Origin: Endothia cerciana
Taxonomy: Eukaryota > Ascomycota > Sordariomycetes > Diaporthales > Cryphonectriaceae
Reading direction: 5' to 3'
Assembly (NCBI GenBank): GCA_026119935.1
Contig: JALRMH010000013.1
Span: forward strand, 434,001 to 498,000
DNA: 64,000 nucleotides
The notes beneath the pieces are model-generated. The model had not been told where the DNA came from. It worked only from the letters and a program-made list of their open reading frames with translations, and made no database searches. A program made the translations under genes and the position numbers. Positions 24,416-35,149 of this stretch are shown here, piece after piece (positions within the stretch are counted from its first letter, which is position 1; the number at the start of each line of letters is the position of its first letter).

Positions 24416-25212
24416 GAGACTAGTTGTTGAGCACGAAACGATGCGCGTGAGCGTTGTACACAGTTAGTGTTGAGGACGAACGGAGAGGCTCGGTGTTGCG
24501 AGCAATGACAATTCGCAGGACCAAGCAACGTCTCTGCCACCTGCAACATTGGTCGGACACTGCTGTCTATTATTTATATCATCTACCGGAAGTCTAAACG
24601 GCTTTCGGCAAGGATCTCCAGAGGGATACGAGAAGGAGGACGAAGGTTTGCCAAGCCGCCGGGGTTATTACACGCAGCGATTCGTTACGAATTAGACTTT
24701 ATTATCACATAAACTCTACGAAGAGCCATGGGAGCAAGCTGGCCCTGGCATAGCGTCGCAGGCGGTAGCGCACTTAAGCAGCGATAGAGACTAAGGTGTA
24801 GGGCCTCACCGATGGGTTCAGCGTTCCGGAACGCTGACCAGAAAAGGTGACATAAACAATATACCCTTTTTCTTGGCGGCATGCCGAGATTTCTGGTGTT
24901 TAGCGTTGTTAGCCATCACAAAGAGTGCTAGCAGCGCACGGGCTATTCCCCTTTAAATAGCTAGCGACTCGGCACACCAGTTCTTTCCACACTGCAAGAA
25001 TCAGTCTCTGTACCAACAGACACCCAGCAGCCATCAATCAGACAGCCTGTTCTCGCTATATCATTGTGACTCTGCCGGGCTTATGTGATAGGTGTTCTGA
25101 CAGATGTGAGTTGAGGTAGCAGGTATATTTTATGGGCTGGATTAGGGCTAGGGTTAGGGTGATTGGTCATATTCCCAATACGAGATCCTTCAGCTAATGA
25201 TATAGTCTTCTG
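24416..25212. other. Intergenic region upstream of P450
   Basis: Promoter side of the P450. Nothing coding was recognised. It includes the short telomere-like repeat at 25142-25159. Confidence 0.5.
25142..25159 (+). repeat. Interstitial telomere-like repeat
   Basis: TTAGGG-CTAGGG-TTAGGG, three units with one substitution. It is too short to mark a chromosome end. Confidence 0.7.
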
Positions 25213-25404
25213 ATGATGATATGCATTCGTCTCGATAAGATCGAGGCTGCAAATCAGAAGACGAAGGAGATTGTCAAGGATATGCGCGGTGAGGTCCACC
25301 GCACCGGACAGGGTGTGGAGATGGTGAAGCGGGCGATTGACGGTCTCAAGGACGGTCTAAAGGACTTCTCAAAGGCGCTTATTGAATATTTCAACAGTGA
25401 TTAA
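25213..25404 (+). CDS. Small helical hypothetical protein (63 aa)
   Basis: A 63-residue open frame starting MMICIRLDKIEAANQKT. It is Lys/Glu-rich with regularly spaced hydrophobics (I-V-x-x-M, V-x-x-V-K-x-A-I, L-x-x-G-L), so probably one amphipathic or coiled-coil helix. Nothing indicates a function. An unseen 5' exon is possible because the window upstream has no obvious promoter. It neighbours another small coiled-coil protein. Confidence 0.35.
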   Translation: MMICIRLDKIEAANQKTKEIVKDMRGEVHRTGQGVEMVKRAIDGLKDGLKDFSKALIEYFNSD

Positions 25405-25561
25405 CAAGGCAACGGTGGCCTGGCCTTGGGTCTCTGTTCGCGGATGCATAGTAGAAAAGTCCACAGTGGCCTGGCTTTGGGTATCAGATTACAAGTATGG
25501 TTTATCCTGTTTCAGATATCATGATGATCATCCTATGCAAAGGGATTTACAGGTCTAGACA

Positions 25562-26077
25562 TTGTCTACAAGGCTATGGATACTACCCAGTCTCGATGGT
25601 CTCAGAGTACAGCGAGTAAAAGCCCAGCAGTCCTGCAATTGCCTCTATCCTCTGCGGACCTTTCAGACCTCCGCAAGGCAAATGTTCTCCGCTTCGGCTG
25701 CGCAACGTCTACAGCCAGTGATTGATAAGCCTCTCCCGGAGACACCGATGCCATCTCCTCCATCGCCGTTATCCAGTCGGCGATACCTGGACTATTATAT
25801 AGAGCGCCCAGCTCCGCTTAGGACAGGAAGGACGCCTACCTGGTCGGAAGACCAGATCAATACCCTCCAAGAAGAAAATCGAAAGCTACGGCAACAGGTT
25901 ATTGACCAAAAGCGGTTACATGCCGAACAGGATAAGATCATTTCGAGGCTCAAATATGAGAACGCGCATTACGATCGCAAACTGAACCAGCAGGAAACTA
26001 TGGTCAGGCAGATTGCAGATACGATCACTACCGCTATCAAAGACTTTTCATCCCGGAAGCGTATATTCTCGCAATAG
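25562..26077 (+). CDS. Small coiled-coil hypothetical protein (up to 171 aa)
   Basis: The frame has a Pro/Ser-rich middle ('ETPMPSPPSPLSSRR') and then a strong coiled coil of about 60 residues (EDQINTLQEENRKLRQQV onward). The start is uncertain. The ATG in 'MFSASAAQRLQ' (25681) is an alternative, and another frame beginning at 25576 could be a 5' exon. No family was recognised. The length of open frame plus heptad pattern is the evidence for coding. Confidence 0.4.
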   Translation: MSTRLWILPSLDGLRVQRVKAQQSCNCLYPLRTFQTSARQMFSASAAQRLQPVIDKPLPETPMPSPPSPLSSRRYLDYYIERPAPLRTGRTPTWSEDQINTLQEENRKLRQQVIDQKRLHAEQDKIISRLKYENAHYDRKLNQQETMVRQIADTITTAIKDFSSRKRIFSQ

Positions 26078-26519
26078 CCAGGACAGCAGGGATATGCAAC
26101 AAATTATACAAGTCTATACAGACTTGTAGATTTGTAGCCAGGGGCCTTTGAGAGCAGTAGACCGGACATCATCATGGCCGACTTCCTGTCTCCATGTCTT
26201 AAGGTTCAAAACAAAGCTGACTGGCTTATAGCAATGGATGAGCAGGTATGTCTCCGAACTTAGCAATAAAACTTCATTAGATCTGGTCAAGCTGATGGAG
26301 GAAAGAGGGAACAGATTGCACCACCTTGCAAGGACCGCGTTCAGCTTGACCGCGGCCGGGAGCAGATGGACGGAAAATAATCAACAGGACAAGGACAGTA
26401 CATTCGTTACTTGGTTATGACGAGACGAAGAATCAAAGAATAAATCAAGGTGCGATCCAACCTGTCGGGATCATCGCCAAGCCTGGCCCTCCTCCCACCT
26501 CCCACCCCCCCACCCCCCT
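26078..26519. other. Short intergenic stretch
   Basis: Only weak short frames, such as 26238-26420 on plus. A C-rich tract lies at 26487-26518. Nothing further can be supported. Confidence 0.4.
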
Positions 26520-28118
26520 TCAGTAGTACTTGATCCTCTTTGCCTTTTCCTTCTGTCTCAATGATCTGCGAGGCGGTGGCTGCATGCTGCGGCCGACATC
26601 AGGTGTGGACGATGAAGAGCGTGAGCCAGAGCTCTTGGAGTGGGCTTTGGATGAAATGGGAGGCGTGGGTTCGCAGGGTCTCCGGATCTCATTGCCAGTC
26701 TCATCCTCATCCCTCACAGGCCCCACACCAGGCACAGGCGTAGCTTCTTCAGCAATGGTATGGAGAGCCATGTGATGTTGTCGCATCCAGTGCTCTGTCA
26801 CCTCATCCCTTAGGGCATATGACTGCTCTCTAGCATGGTCTTGTTCGTTCCTGAGCCCTCTTCTGCCGGCCTTGTGCCCCTGGTATGTGTCTATAAGACT
26901 TGTTGACTTGACACGGTACTGATGGTATTCGGGTGTCCCACCCTTCGAGGGAGCAGCATAGTGCGCATAAAGGTTGAGAGTAGTGCCATTGGTAGTGAAT
27001 GTTGTGATCTCTGCATGGCCAGGAGGGTCTGGTTTTCCAATGTAGGAAAGGGCCTGGTTCCGAGAGTAGACCAGGGCTGCTCCATCCAAAGCGCTCTGAA
27101 GCCTTGCTTTTTCCATATTCTGATCGCGTCCCTTCCACTCTCCAGCCAAATGCGGTAGTGTGATGGAATGAGGGTTGTCCTTGTAAAGAACAGCACCGCT
27201 GATACACTCATCGACTGGTACCGGGCGATACTCTCGAGCATCAAGCCCCTCAACAAAGTCAGGCTGCGGAGCCGATAGACTATTATTGAAGCCAACATCC
27301 CTTGGGAACTCTGTGAATGCCTGGTTGAAAGCTCTTGTATAGCCTTCCTCCGGAGAACGCTTCAAGAGATCTGTGCACACTTCAACCACCATGGTACTCT
27401 CGTTGACAGCTCTTTCAACTCTGGTTGTATAGGCCCTGTATACTGACTCGGTTGGCGAAGTTGTTCTGCGAGATCGACCGTAGCGTTCGTGAATATCGTC
27501 GAGGTTCACGGGCGGCTTGGAGGTGGTGGGGTCGAGTATACCGTTCTTATCGGCTTGTAGGGCGAACCCTGATGTTGTTGTCGATGTTCTCGTCGACCCG
27601 GCCGAGTACCCGGCCGAGTGGTTGATTCCCTTTTGCACCATCTTGTCAAACACGGCCAAATTCGTCCGTGTTAACCGTGCTCGCTTGGGCTGAGGCTCGT
27701 TGTTCTCGCTTGGGAGAGTATCGTGTCGGCGTTTGGGCTGAGATCTCGGCAGTTGCTGGTTTGTCTGTTCTTGTCTATTAGCTGGTGGCTTGCGCGACAC
27801 AGTCATACCTTGCCTACCTGCTCAGCTTTCTCGTTCGCGGCAGACCGCTGTGCGCCCGCCCGGGTCAGCCGTTTCTTGTCCAAGGGCATCAAAGGGACAC
27901 CCCCCTTCGCTGCAGTCCGAGCTTTGGAGGTTGGTGGAGCTTTGGAGGCCGATGAAGCTGCGCCGAAGACGTTAGCATGTCTTGACACGTTCCGCACGCG
28001 AGGGCATGGCGCACATACCTGATTGCTTGGTGACAGCGCCCGCCGGCTTTCTTTCCGGGGCCTGGGTCTGTTTTCGACGTGGGCGGTAGGTACGCGCCGT
28101 TGACTCGACGCGGTCCAT
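26520..28118 (-). CDS. Fungal accessory protein with possible PD-(D/E)xK-like core
   Basis: Three exons: 28118-28019, 27957-27818 and 27764-26520. The introns are GTATGT..GCAG (61 bp) and GTAGGC..ACAG (53 bp, with a CTAAT branch site). The product has 494 aa and all phases fit. The N-terminal third is basic and disordered ('PKRRHDTLPSENNEPQPKRA' looks like a nuclear signal). The globular part has 'APQPDFVEGLD', then about 50 residues on 'AGEWKGRD', then 'QSALDGAALVYSRN'. The order PD ... E-x-K ... Q is what a PD-(D/E)xK nuclease-like fold would show; that is inference from motif spacing only. The C-terminus is Ser/Arg-rich. Similar proteins are frequent, uncharacterised members of fungal accessory genomes. 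Confidence 0.7.
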
Positions 28119-28913
28119 GATGGCAGGATGCGATGAAGTGTGAGAAGGAAGAAGTTTAAGTACCAGCGCGTAAGTTGGCTGGTGAAACGGCCTGCTAGGG
28201 GTTGTTCGGAGGCGCTTGATGACACATCACGTGGTGCTGGGCGCTACCATGGACCAATAAGCGAAACGACCAGCCTGACTGGGCTAGGACACCAAGTCCT
28301 GCCGCTGGCCCCTTGATCGCATGTATGTGCCCTCACCGGTCCATTGAAGAATTGACCGGCCGAATACGAGTTTAAGTTTCGCCCGTACCAAGTTCGTAGG
28401 CTGCATTGTGCCGATTGGTCATAAGTCATCTGACAGTTGCGGAACGGCGGTGTTGGCCTGCATTAAGCGTCGAATAGGTGGGTAGACAAAGTGCTAAAAT
28501 GGTGACAAGGCATAGCAAGGCCGTCCTTGCCCTTGTAGCATCTCATACACCGCCAAATCGGCTATAGATCATACGATCTTGCGTGGTGGATGGCCCAGGA
28601 ACTTTTTTTTTTTTTTTTCAAGAAAAAAAAAAAAAGGCGGTACGTACCTCGTCTATGTTGATTGGCTGCGAGCTCCTCAGGCGTCGGCAGCTGGAGCCTT
28701 GCTGTTACCCCTGTTTGCAAGCGGGCCCCACATACACATGATGATATGCTCAGCCTCCAGTATCCCTTTACTGGGTGGGACTTGGCACGTAAGCCCTGGA
28801 CGGTCGAAACCTCGCTTCACACTCCAGGCCTTCTGTCTACCCATCCAACGGTACATCGCCAGACCAAATTGCTGCATAATGACCTCAGGTGAGTCAAGAG
28901 CCCTAGAAAATGT
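28119..28913. other. Intergenic region with T16/A13 hairpin
   Basis: A run of 16 T (28603-28618), four bases, one A-G pair and 13 A (28623-28635) form a near-perfect A/T hairpin. Overlapping short frames in this stretch owe much of their length to it. Confidence 0.5.
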
Positions 28914-30632
28914 ATGCAGATGCTTACTAGCGTAGTCGGATCTCCTTGGCAATGTTATTGTGGAAGAACCTACATGTCATCTGCTTCCCTGAGACGACAC
29001 CGCCCAGACTGCCGGCTCTCTTCGGCGCCGTACCGCGACTTCCTGAGTCTCCTTGCTTGTCTTGGGGGACTTGTGCCCGGCGACCTTATCTACCGCGCGT
29101 CCTGCCCGGCTTTCAAATGGAATGAGCGGGGGGCCCTGTCCAACGATACCTCTTGCGAGCTCCCGAGCCTCTTAACGGACACTGGCATACTGAACGAGAT
29201 TATCCGAGCTGTTCAAGGGGCTGGCGTTGTCCACCTAGAAGCGGGGTCGATAGATCCTGATGAAGGATCGCCACTTTGGGCATCTTATGATTTCCGGATG
29301 TCGCCTAGCCTTCTTGATTTCATTCCAAAGGATTTGCAGCCGTGGAAGATCGACGGTGAGGTGCTTCTCGACTTGTGGAAGAAGGTTGGCGCTAGGCTTC
29401 TGGCACACGCATTCCCAGTCGAGCATGTTGACCCGAAATTCGTGCAAAGGGGGCGAGCCTACACGTCACTTCTCCGTCCTCTGTTGGGTGACTTCTTGGC
29501 TACCCACTTTGTAGGCTCAGGGGAGTGCGATCGCTTAGCCCTGGCATGTATCACCGCCTCCAAGTTCGCCGATAAAGCCGACCAAGAAGTATTTTTATCT
29601 ACGGCAAGACGGTTAGTCCTCGATAGTACGCCATCAGCTCTGGTGTACAAGATCCGGCTGCGCCAGCAAGAGATGGATCTCTTGTATGGCGGTCGACTTA
29701 TTAGTCCCGTTCTTCTTTCACCGAAGAATCACCTTGAAAACGCATTGGCCATGGAGAGCCTGGTTTTACGCGCTCAACAAGATATCGAAGATGGGCATGT
29801 TTCAAGCCCTTGGGGCTACCTCCAATGGAAACCCCTCAATGCGGCGCAGCCATCGAGGACCGAGGAGCTAGCAGCTTCTAATTTCTCTTTCCTGAAGGGG
29901 AAGCTCCATCGGTTGTCAGGAGATTTCACATCCTCGCAGGAGTGCCTACAGCTGCTTACAGGCCAGCACCCGCCACCACCATGCCTGTTCCGGGCTAAGA
30001 TGCACCTTGCTGCGGTCTACGGAGAGCTCGGGCGATGGGAAGAAGGAAGACAAGTATTGCGGTCAACGAACCACGTCTCCGCACTTCAGAGTCAGCTTGT
30101 CCAGCTGACTAAAGCAGAGTTACATCTGTCTCATCTTCTGGCGGACGGCATCAAGGACGAAGCGGGAAGCAGTGCCGATGGCTTCCAGGAACTTTTCAAC
30201 ATCTACGCGCAAGCAGACTTAGGTTCCAAGGCTCAGCCCTTTCGGAGAGACCTCCTTCGCTGCTGTCTGGGACTAGCTATACTTGCGCATTTGAGAAGCC
30301 GGAGTGGGAACCAGATAAGTCTCACCAACACACTCGGTCTCTGGCAAACAGCAAGGGCCGCTTGCCGAGCTTATCTGGTCTCGAGGGAAAGTTTTCCCGA
30401 CTTGATATGCTGTCTAGGATCTGCAGAGATCCAGTTACAACTAGCACATCCTGCTGCAGACAAGCACCTTGAACGCGCAATCAAGATCAGAGACCGGCTA
30501 GAAGCTGATAGGCTACAAGATCGTTTCATGATTATGAACCTGGGCACCCGCTGGGCTGATCTACTGAATGACTGGATTGAAGCTCATGGGCGCGACCGAG
30601 TGTTACGCCGCTGGACGGAATGCACTGTTTAG
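28914..30632 (+). CDS. Zinc-finger plus helical-repeat protein (572 aa)
   Basis: The N-terminus carries Cys14, Cys16, His29 and Cys33, spaced like a C2H2-type finger with a Cys as last ligand. The remainder is helical with features of TPR-like repeats, e.g. 'LHRLSGDFTSSQECLQLL', 'AAVYGELGRWEEGRQVL' and the final 'ADKHLERAIKIRDRLEADR'. Such tails occur in fungal NLR-like and regulatory proteins, but no NACHT or P-loop is present here. An alternative start uses ATG 28879 and a 47-bp intron (28889-28935, GTGAGT..GTAG), replacing the first eight residues while keeping the finger. Function is unknown; nucleic-acid or protein binding is inferred. Confidence 0.6.
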   Translation: MQMLTSVVGSPWQCYCGRTYMSSASLRRHRPDCRLSSAPYRDFLSLLACLGGLVPGDLIYRASCPAFKWNERGALSNDTSCELPSLLTDTGILNEIIRAVQGAGVVHLEAGSIDPDEGSPLWASYDFRMSPSLLDFIPKDLQPWKIDGEVLLDLWKKVGARLLAHAFPVEHVDPKFVQRGRAYTSLLRPLLGDFLATHFVGSGECDRLALACITASKFADKADQEVFLSTARRLVLDSTPSALVYKIRLRQQEMDLLYGGRLISPVLLSPKNHLENALAMESLVLRAQQDIEDGHVSSPWGYLQWKPLNAAQPSRTEELAASNFSFLKGKLHRLSGDFTSSQECLQLLTGQHPPPPCLFRAKMHLAAVYGELGRWEEGRQVLRSTNHVSALQSQLVQLTKAELHLSHLLADGIKDEAGSSADGFQELFNIYAQADLGSKAQPFRRDLLRCCLGLAILAHLRSRSGNQISLTNTLGLWQTARAACRAYLVSRESFPDLICCLGSAEIQLQLAHPAADKHLERAIKIRDRLEADRLQDRFMIMNLGTRWADLLNDWIEAHGRDRVLRRWTECTV

Positions 30633-30676
30633 GTGGGCAAGAGCGAGATACAAGTTCAGTATGGCATCAATCCTGA

Positions 30677-31108
30677 ATGGAGAATTGGTTGTCTGCCTCT
30701 TTCGGCAGCCCACTTGGTCCGTTCCAGAATCTTGTCGAGAGCATCGTCAACATCATTGGAATCGACACTGCGAGGCTCACAGCCATCGTCCTGCCTCTTT
30801 GGGTGCTCCTTTCAGCTCTCTCATCCTACCCGGCATTCACATACATCCAGGACTGGCTTTCTCATGCATGGATGCGACATATGATGATTGCTGGCTCTGA
30901 TGAGGTCTACTCTCCGGTGAGGGACTTCTTACTCAACAGATATGAGGTGAATGTCTCGAAAGATTTGACGGTGGAAACTGTTCGCAGGGATACGAGCCAC
31001 GGGCCTGTACCTGTCACAGGGAGATATGCCGATTTTTCTGAGGCACAATCGAAGCTCAAATGGATTCCGGGATCCTCAGCAGCTGCTTTGGCGTCCAGCC
31101 TCTTCTGA
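30677..31108 (+). pseudogene. BCS1-like N-terminal fragment (143 aa)
   Basis: The fragment has a predicted membrane helix ('TAIVLPLWVLLSALSSYPA') followed by 'SDEVYSPVRDFLLNRYEV' and 'LTVETVRRD'. This order resembles the N-terminal region of fungal BCS1-family mitochondrial AAA proteins. It then stops at 31108, with no AAA domain (no GxxGxGKT) in any frame downstream. A truncated copy is the simplest reading; an unrelated short membrane protein is possible. It follows the preceding gene by 44 bp on the same strand. Confidence 0.35.
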
Positions 31109-32294
31109 GCACTCTTGGACAACACTCTGAGCTTGATATGGGGTTATTTTCGTGCTATTGACGTTTTGCCACTGGGGCAACTATCAAAGGGCCTCTGGCC
31201 TTGCATTGATCAGGCATTTCGGCAGGCTTAAACAGTGCTAGCTCGAATCACACGCGCATGCCTTGGGATTCGATCGAAGCCGGCGAAAGGATGCTTCGCG
31301 CTCGGCGAAGCATAGGCCTTTTGACTCGAGTAAATAAAGGCATATCAGCGCTCGAGTTCGCCATCTGCCTGCTTATTACCTCTTCGTTCCTCGTTGTACA
31401 GCCAGAACTATTGTTTCGGGATGATTGGGACTTACCAGTATCGAGAGCTAGCAATGCTTGAGCGCCAGCAGCGCTATCAGATGCTGGAGATGATGGATTG
31501 ATGGTGTCTGCATGCGTACTATGGAAAAGCACGAGGTTGAGGATATTTTCAGGAGGGTGACGGGTGGCTAGGGCAGCAGATGTTCGAAAGTGGATGGTTA
31601 AAAAAAAAAGAAGAAAAAAGAAAACCGGGTGCTACGCGACCATTTTACTCCCGCTTTTTGGGGGGGGGGGGAGGAAGGTGGGAGGTGCAAAAATATAGTA
31701 GGTCGACTGCTTGCTCCGAGTTTTGAAACAGCGTTGCAACGAACTTATATAAAGGAACATCACCGCGAAGTACTGGTTTCGTTAGCAGTAATTAGAGCTT
31801 AGATATGTACTAGCTTTTGGTCGGGATTTCGTCTCTGTTCTTATCGCAGCGCTTTGCTCGTTCGTTTGCATTCCCAGTTTGCGCCATGTTGTCCTCTGGG
31901 AGCTCTGACTGGTAGAGCAGCTGCTTTGATCGGCCGACTCTTGATCTTGGACAGAATCCCTTTCAATGTTGGGATTATTGTCTTTTCTGAATGCAGGCGA
32001 ATGAAATGTTTGCCTCGGCCATTCCACTGCACTGATTCTGAGTAAGAGGGATCCCGATCGATGCCTCTTTTTACCTGAATTTTCAGATCAGCACGAACAG
32101 CTTCTTCCAAAGGCTGTCCCGGCTTCTCATCACTGGCTCTTAGCCCCGTAATCGATGAAGATAAGGTGTTGGTAAGCATGATAGTAGAAGATGTTTGACA
32201 ATTATCTGTTTGTTGAATCTAATATATAGGTAATCTGAGGAACTTGAATAATTATATATTATCTGATTACGTCTGCTTGTTCATTGCAAGGAGA
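31109..32294. other. Low-information stretch between relics
   Basis: Contains an A-rich tract (31600-31625), a G run (31661-31672) and one lysine/arginine-rich minus frame (31841-32179, 112 aa) that cannot be confirmed. Several small frames overlap without domains. Confidence 0.4.
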
Positions 32295-32788
32295 TCAGTG
32301 GGAACAAGTACTGTTAGGAAGGTCGAACCCGTCGAGAATCCAGTCGAACTTGCTGCGCCACTCTCCTCCTTGGCCGTCATAACTTGACTATGGTTCCAAA
32401 TGTAGAGCCGAGATCTCGTATAATTAGGCGGGAACACTTATCAGCAAAGTCGTTCCTGTATGTCAGCGCAGAATGCCGCTTGCTAACACCTCTTATCTTA
32501 GGTAGAACAACATCGCACATATTTTCATCTGTCCCAAATACTAGGCCTGAGAAAGTCTCGTGGGGCATCGCTGAACTGTACTTCAAGATAAGGTAAGGGT
32601 ATCGGGGTCGTTATCGTTTTCTGGCGGCTCTGTCGATTCTCGGCTGCTGCGGCCCTGGGGGGCCTCCTGTTGCCGAGGGACTCTCGGAGGCATATATAGA
32701 GAGAGCTATGCTCAATTGCATCCCACGCATAATGAAACCGTTCGTCGTCGTAAGGATATACCCGGGCAATCAGGTCCGTATCCGCCAT
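32295..32788 (-). pseudogene. FHA-domain protein relic, two frameshifts
   Basis: The frame from ATG 32788 (MADTDLIARVYPY) reads into 'PYLEVQFSDAPRD'. The sequence then continues as a typical FHA domain only in the next frame ('GLVFGTDENMCDVVLP', 'VSKRHSALTY', 'IIRDLGSTFGT'), implying one extra base in the A3 run at 32552-32554. Near 32384-32395 the frame must change again to read 'YDGQGGEWRSKFDWILDGF' and then a stop. In fungi this FHA layout commonly precedes a protein kinase; no kinase motifs follow. It is therefore a truncated, disabled copy rather than a working phosphothreonine-binding protein. Confidence 0.65.
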
Positions 32789-33100
32789 GGTTGAAAAACA
32801 TCTCTTTGTAGAAGAGGAGAGATTAGGAGCAAAATATGGTAGGGCATATTGCGTATTATAGCCGGCGTTTCTATGCAAAGAGGCGAGCAGAGACGGCCAG
32901 CTCATATCCAATGAAGCCACTGCCCCCCGCACGCATTACAGGGTGGATAGCACTAGCCGCTTCCACAAGCATTCCCCAACCTCGGCTACCCGAAATTGGA
33001 TTGGGGCTGGCCTGGGCTGCTGTTGCCTGAGGCCAGACAGGCGACTAATTTCCAAACCATGCCTCTCACAAGCCGTTAACCGCAAGCATTCCCATCTACC

Positions 33101-35149
33101 ATGCCTCTTGATTCGGCTCTACACAACGACAGAATGGCCTCCTCCGAAGGCACGCCACGGAGATATTTTGCTTGCGATGTCGTTGCTTATACTGATGGCG
33201 AGCTTGACCAGTACCCGGAAGGTCACCGCCTCAGCAGCGGGAAAATGCTCGTCGATGTCGAGGACCCGGAGAATCTGCCAGAGGGTTTCATCCAGCGACT
33301 GAGGTAATGAATGGCCTTCCGTCTGCCAGCTTCCCCCCCCTCTCCCCTGTCTTCTGACAGCCAGATAGAGATCGGGCACAGCGCGCGGGCGATATACACC
33401 AATCCTGTCCGGTCGATCCCAGCCAGCTTGCCTCGCGATTGCTCGAGCTTTCCTCCGGCAGGAGTACAGTGCCGCGACCTTCACCCCCGCCGTTCGACCG
33501 CAAGAGCCCTGACACCCTGCCGCCTACCCCTCCCGACGAATCCGAGAAAAAGCTATACATGGCCCTTGTCGAGGAGGGCGGCCGACCTCTCTATCCCATT
33601 AACCTTATCGATGAGGTTGCTGAAGATCCCTTCTCGCACTTGGATATATTGCGGCCTTGGCTACCCTATTCTCCCAATCCCGATCCCGATTCCTATATCG
33701 ATTGGACTGTTTTTGGGCGGCAGTTGGACTGTTGGCAAAGGTTCCGCTGCTGGCAAAAAATAAATAGAGACGACGATGCTAGCTCCAGCCCCTTTTGGAA
33801 GGGTATAATACCAGGACATGACTACTTCGTCCTGAAATTCCGACGCCAGTCCCCAACCTATACGGAAGCAGTAAAGAAACTCCTTGCCGAGTATGGCTTC
33901 ACCCGGCCGTTCGAGTTTCACGACGATCCGACACAGCAGGACAAGCTAACAACCTGGATCGAGTACCTCGGCTATGAGTGCTGGGTGCACTATTTATACA
34001 TCAGCCGTATCAAGCATATGCAGCCAAAGTACGATGTAGCATGGAAGACGCTTGTGGGCTCAGGCGTGTTAAGGCCGTTCGAGACCGAGGAGTTCATATG
34101 CGATATTCTCAAGTCTGCAATGCACCATCAAAGTGAAAGAGATCGGGCTTCTCAAGCCGTCATATCGGCCAGGTCAGCCTGTCGAGACGTACTGAGTTTT
34201 GTACACAACGATATCAGCAACCCACCGGGCTCTTGTTGACAGCTCAACAGAGCGTGAGCAGATGATGGGGGCGGCCAAAGCGAGGTTCGATGCGGCAGAA
34301 GAAGCACTGGCGTTGGTCAAGCGGCGAAACGGCCTCATTATGGATTTTTGCCAAGCGACAGGGGATTACCGGATGACGGTGAAAGATGCGGGGGGCCACC
34401 GCATCCGGGTGCAGTGGGCCCTGGAGCAAGTCCCGCTTGTCGAAGCCGAGTTGAGCGACTCCAGCGCGGGCGAGGCTGGTCCAGCCGCTGTTCGTGGCAC
34501 GAAGAGGAGACTCGGACACGACGACGAAGCTACACACAATAGGGCGACCAAGAAGCAGAGGTGGGATACTGGTGAGCCTGGCCCGGTTCCAGGCCGTAGG
34601 GACAGTCCCGGCCACCAAGGAATGAGACCAAAGCGCAGCCGCGACGATGCTCTCGACGATAGACCGCCTTCCAAGCGTCTGAGGTGCGGCGGCGACGATC
34701 TGGGCTCTCATGGGGAGATGCCCGGCAATGTTAATACAGGTTCAGCCAGAGACTCTCAGGAGCTCAGAATTGTCGAGGCTGGAAGACCAGATGGCGAAGA
34801 ACATGCAGTGAGGGCTACAGAAAGACCCAGCTCGGAGAGGAGCAAGGCCTCCAGCGATCATCTGCAGCAAACAGAGAGCACAAGAAATGCACCTCGGCCT
34901 TCGACTACAAACCAACCGCTCCGTCTCAGTGCTCGGGTTGCAGCCCGACGAGAGGCGCTACAGACCGCTTCGACTCAATCCGGCACCACCAAAAGCCCAT
35001 CCCGAAGCTCGCGCCGAAGGATGGCAAGGGCACCAGCGCCTATATCATCCGTAGGGGCGCAAGACCAATATTCGAGACTTCCGGCGACGAAGACAAGGAA
35101 GCAGGGTGCAAGAGGATGTGGCCGGCGTGTCGTATCAAAGGTCAGGTGA
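33101..35149 (+). CDS. Fungal lineage-specific accessory-family protein
   Basis: Exon 1 is 33101-33303. A 65-bp intron (GTAATG..GATAG) leads to exon 2 from 33369, in phase. The core has 'IDWTVFGRQLDCWQRFRCWQ', 'DKLTTWIEYLGYECWVHYLY' and 'SGVLRPFETEEF', an architecture I recognise from an abundant uncharacterised Pezizomycotina family. The reading frame changes between 34173 and 34242. This is either a 70-bp intron (GTCAGC..GACAG, phase-compatible) or a one-base frameshift; comparison with the family favours sequence being coding there, so decay is possible. The C-terminal part is basic, with repeated 'KRSRDD..SKRLR' nuclear-signal-like segments. Function is unknown. Confidence 0.6.

Noticed and set aside
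31841..32179. Minus-strand 112-aa basic frame
   Set aside because: No domain and no convincing splice pattern; left as unconfirmed within the intergenic entry.
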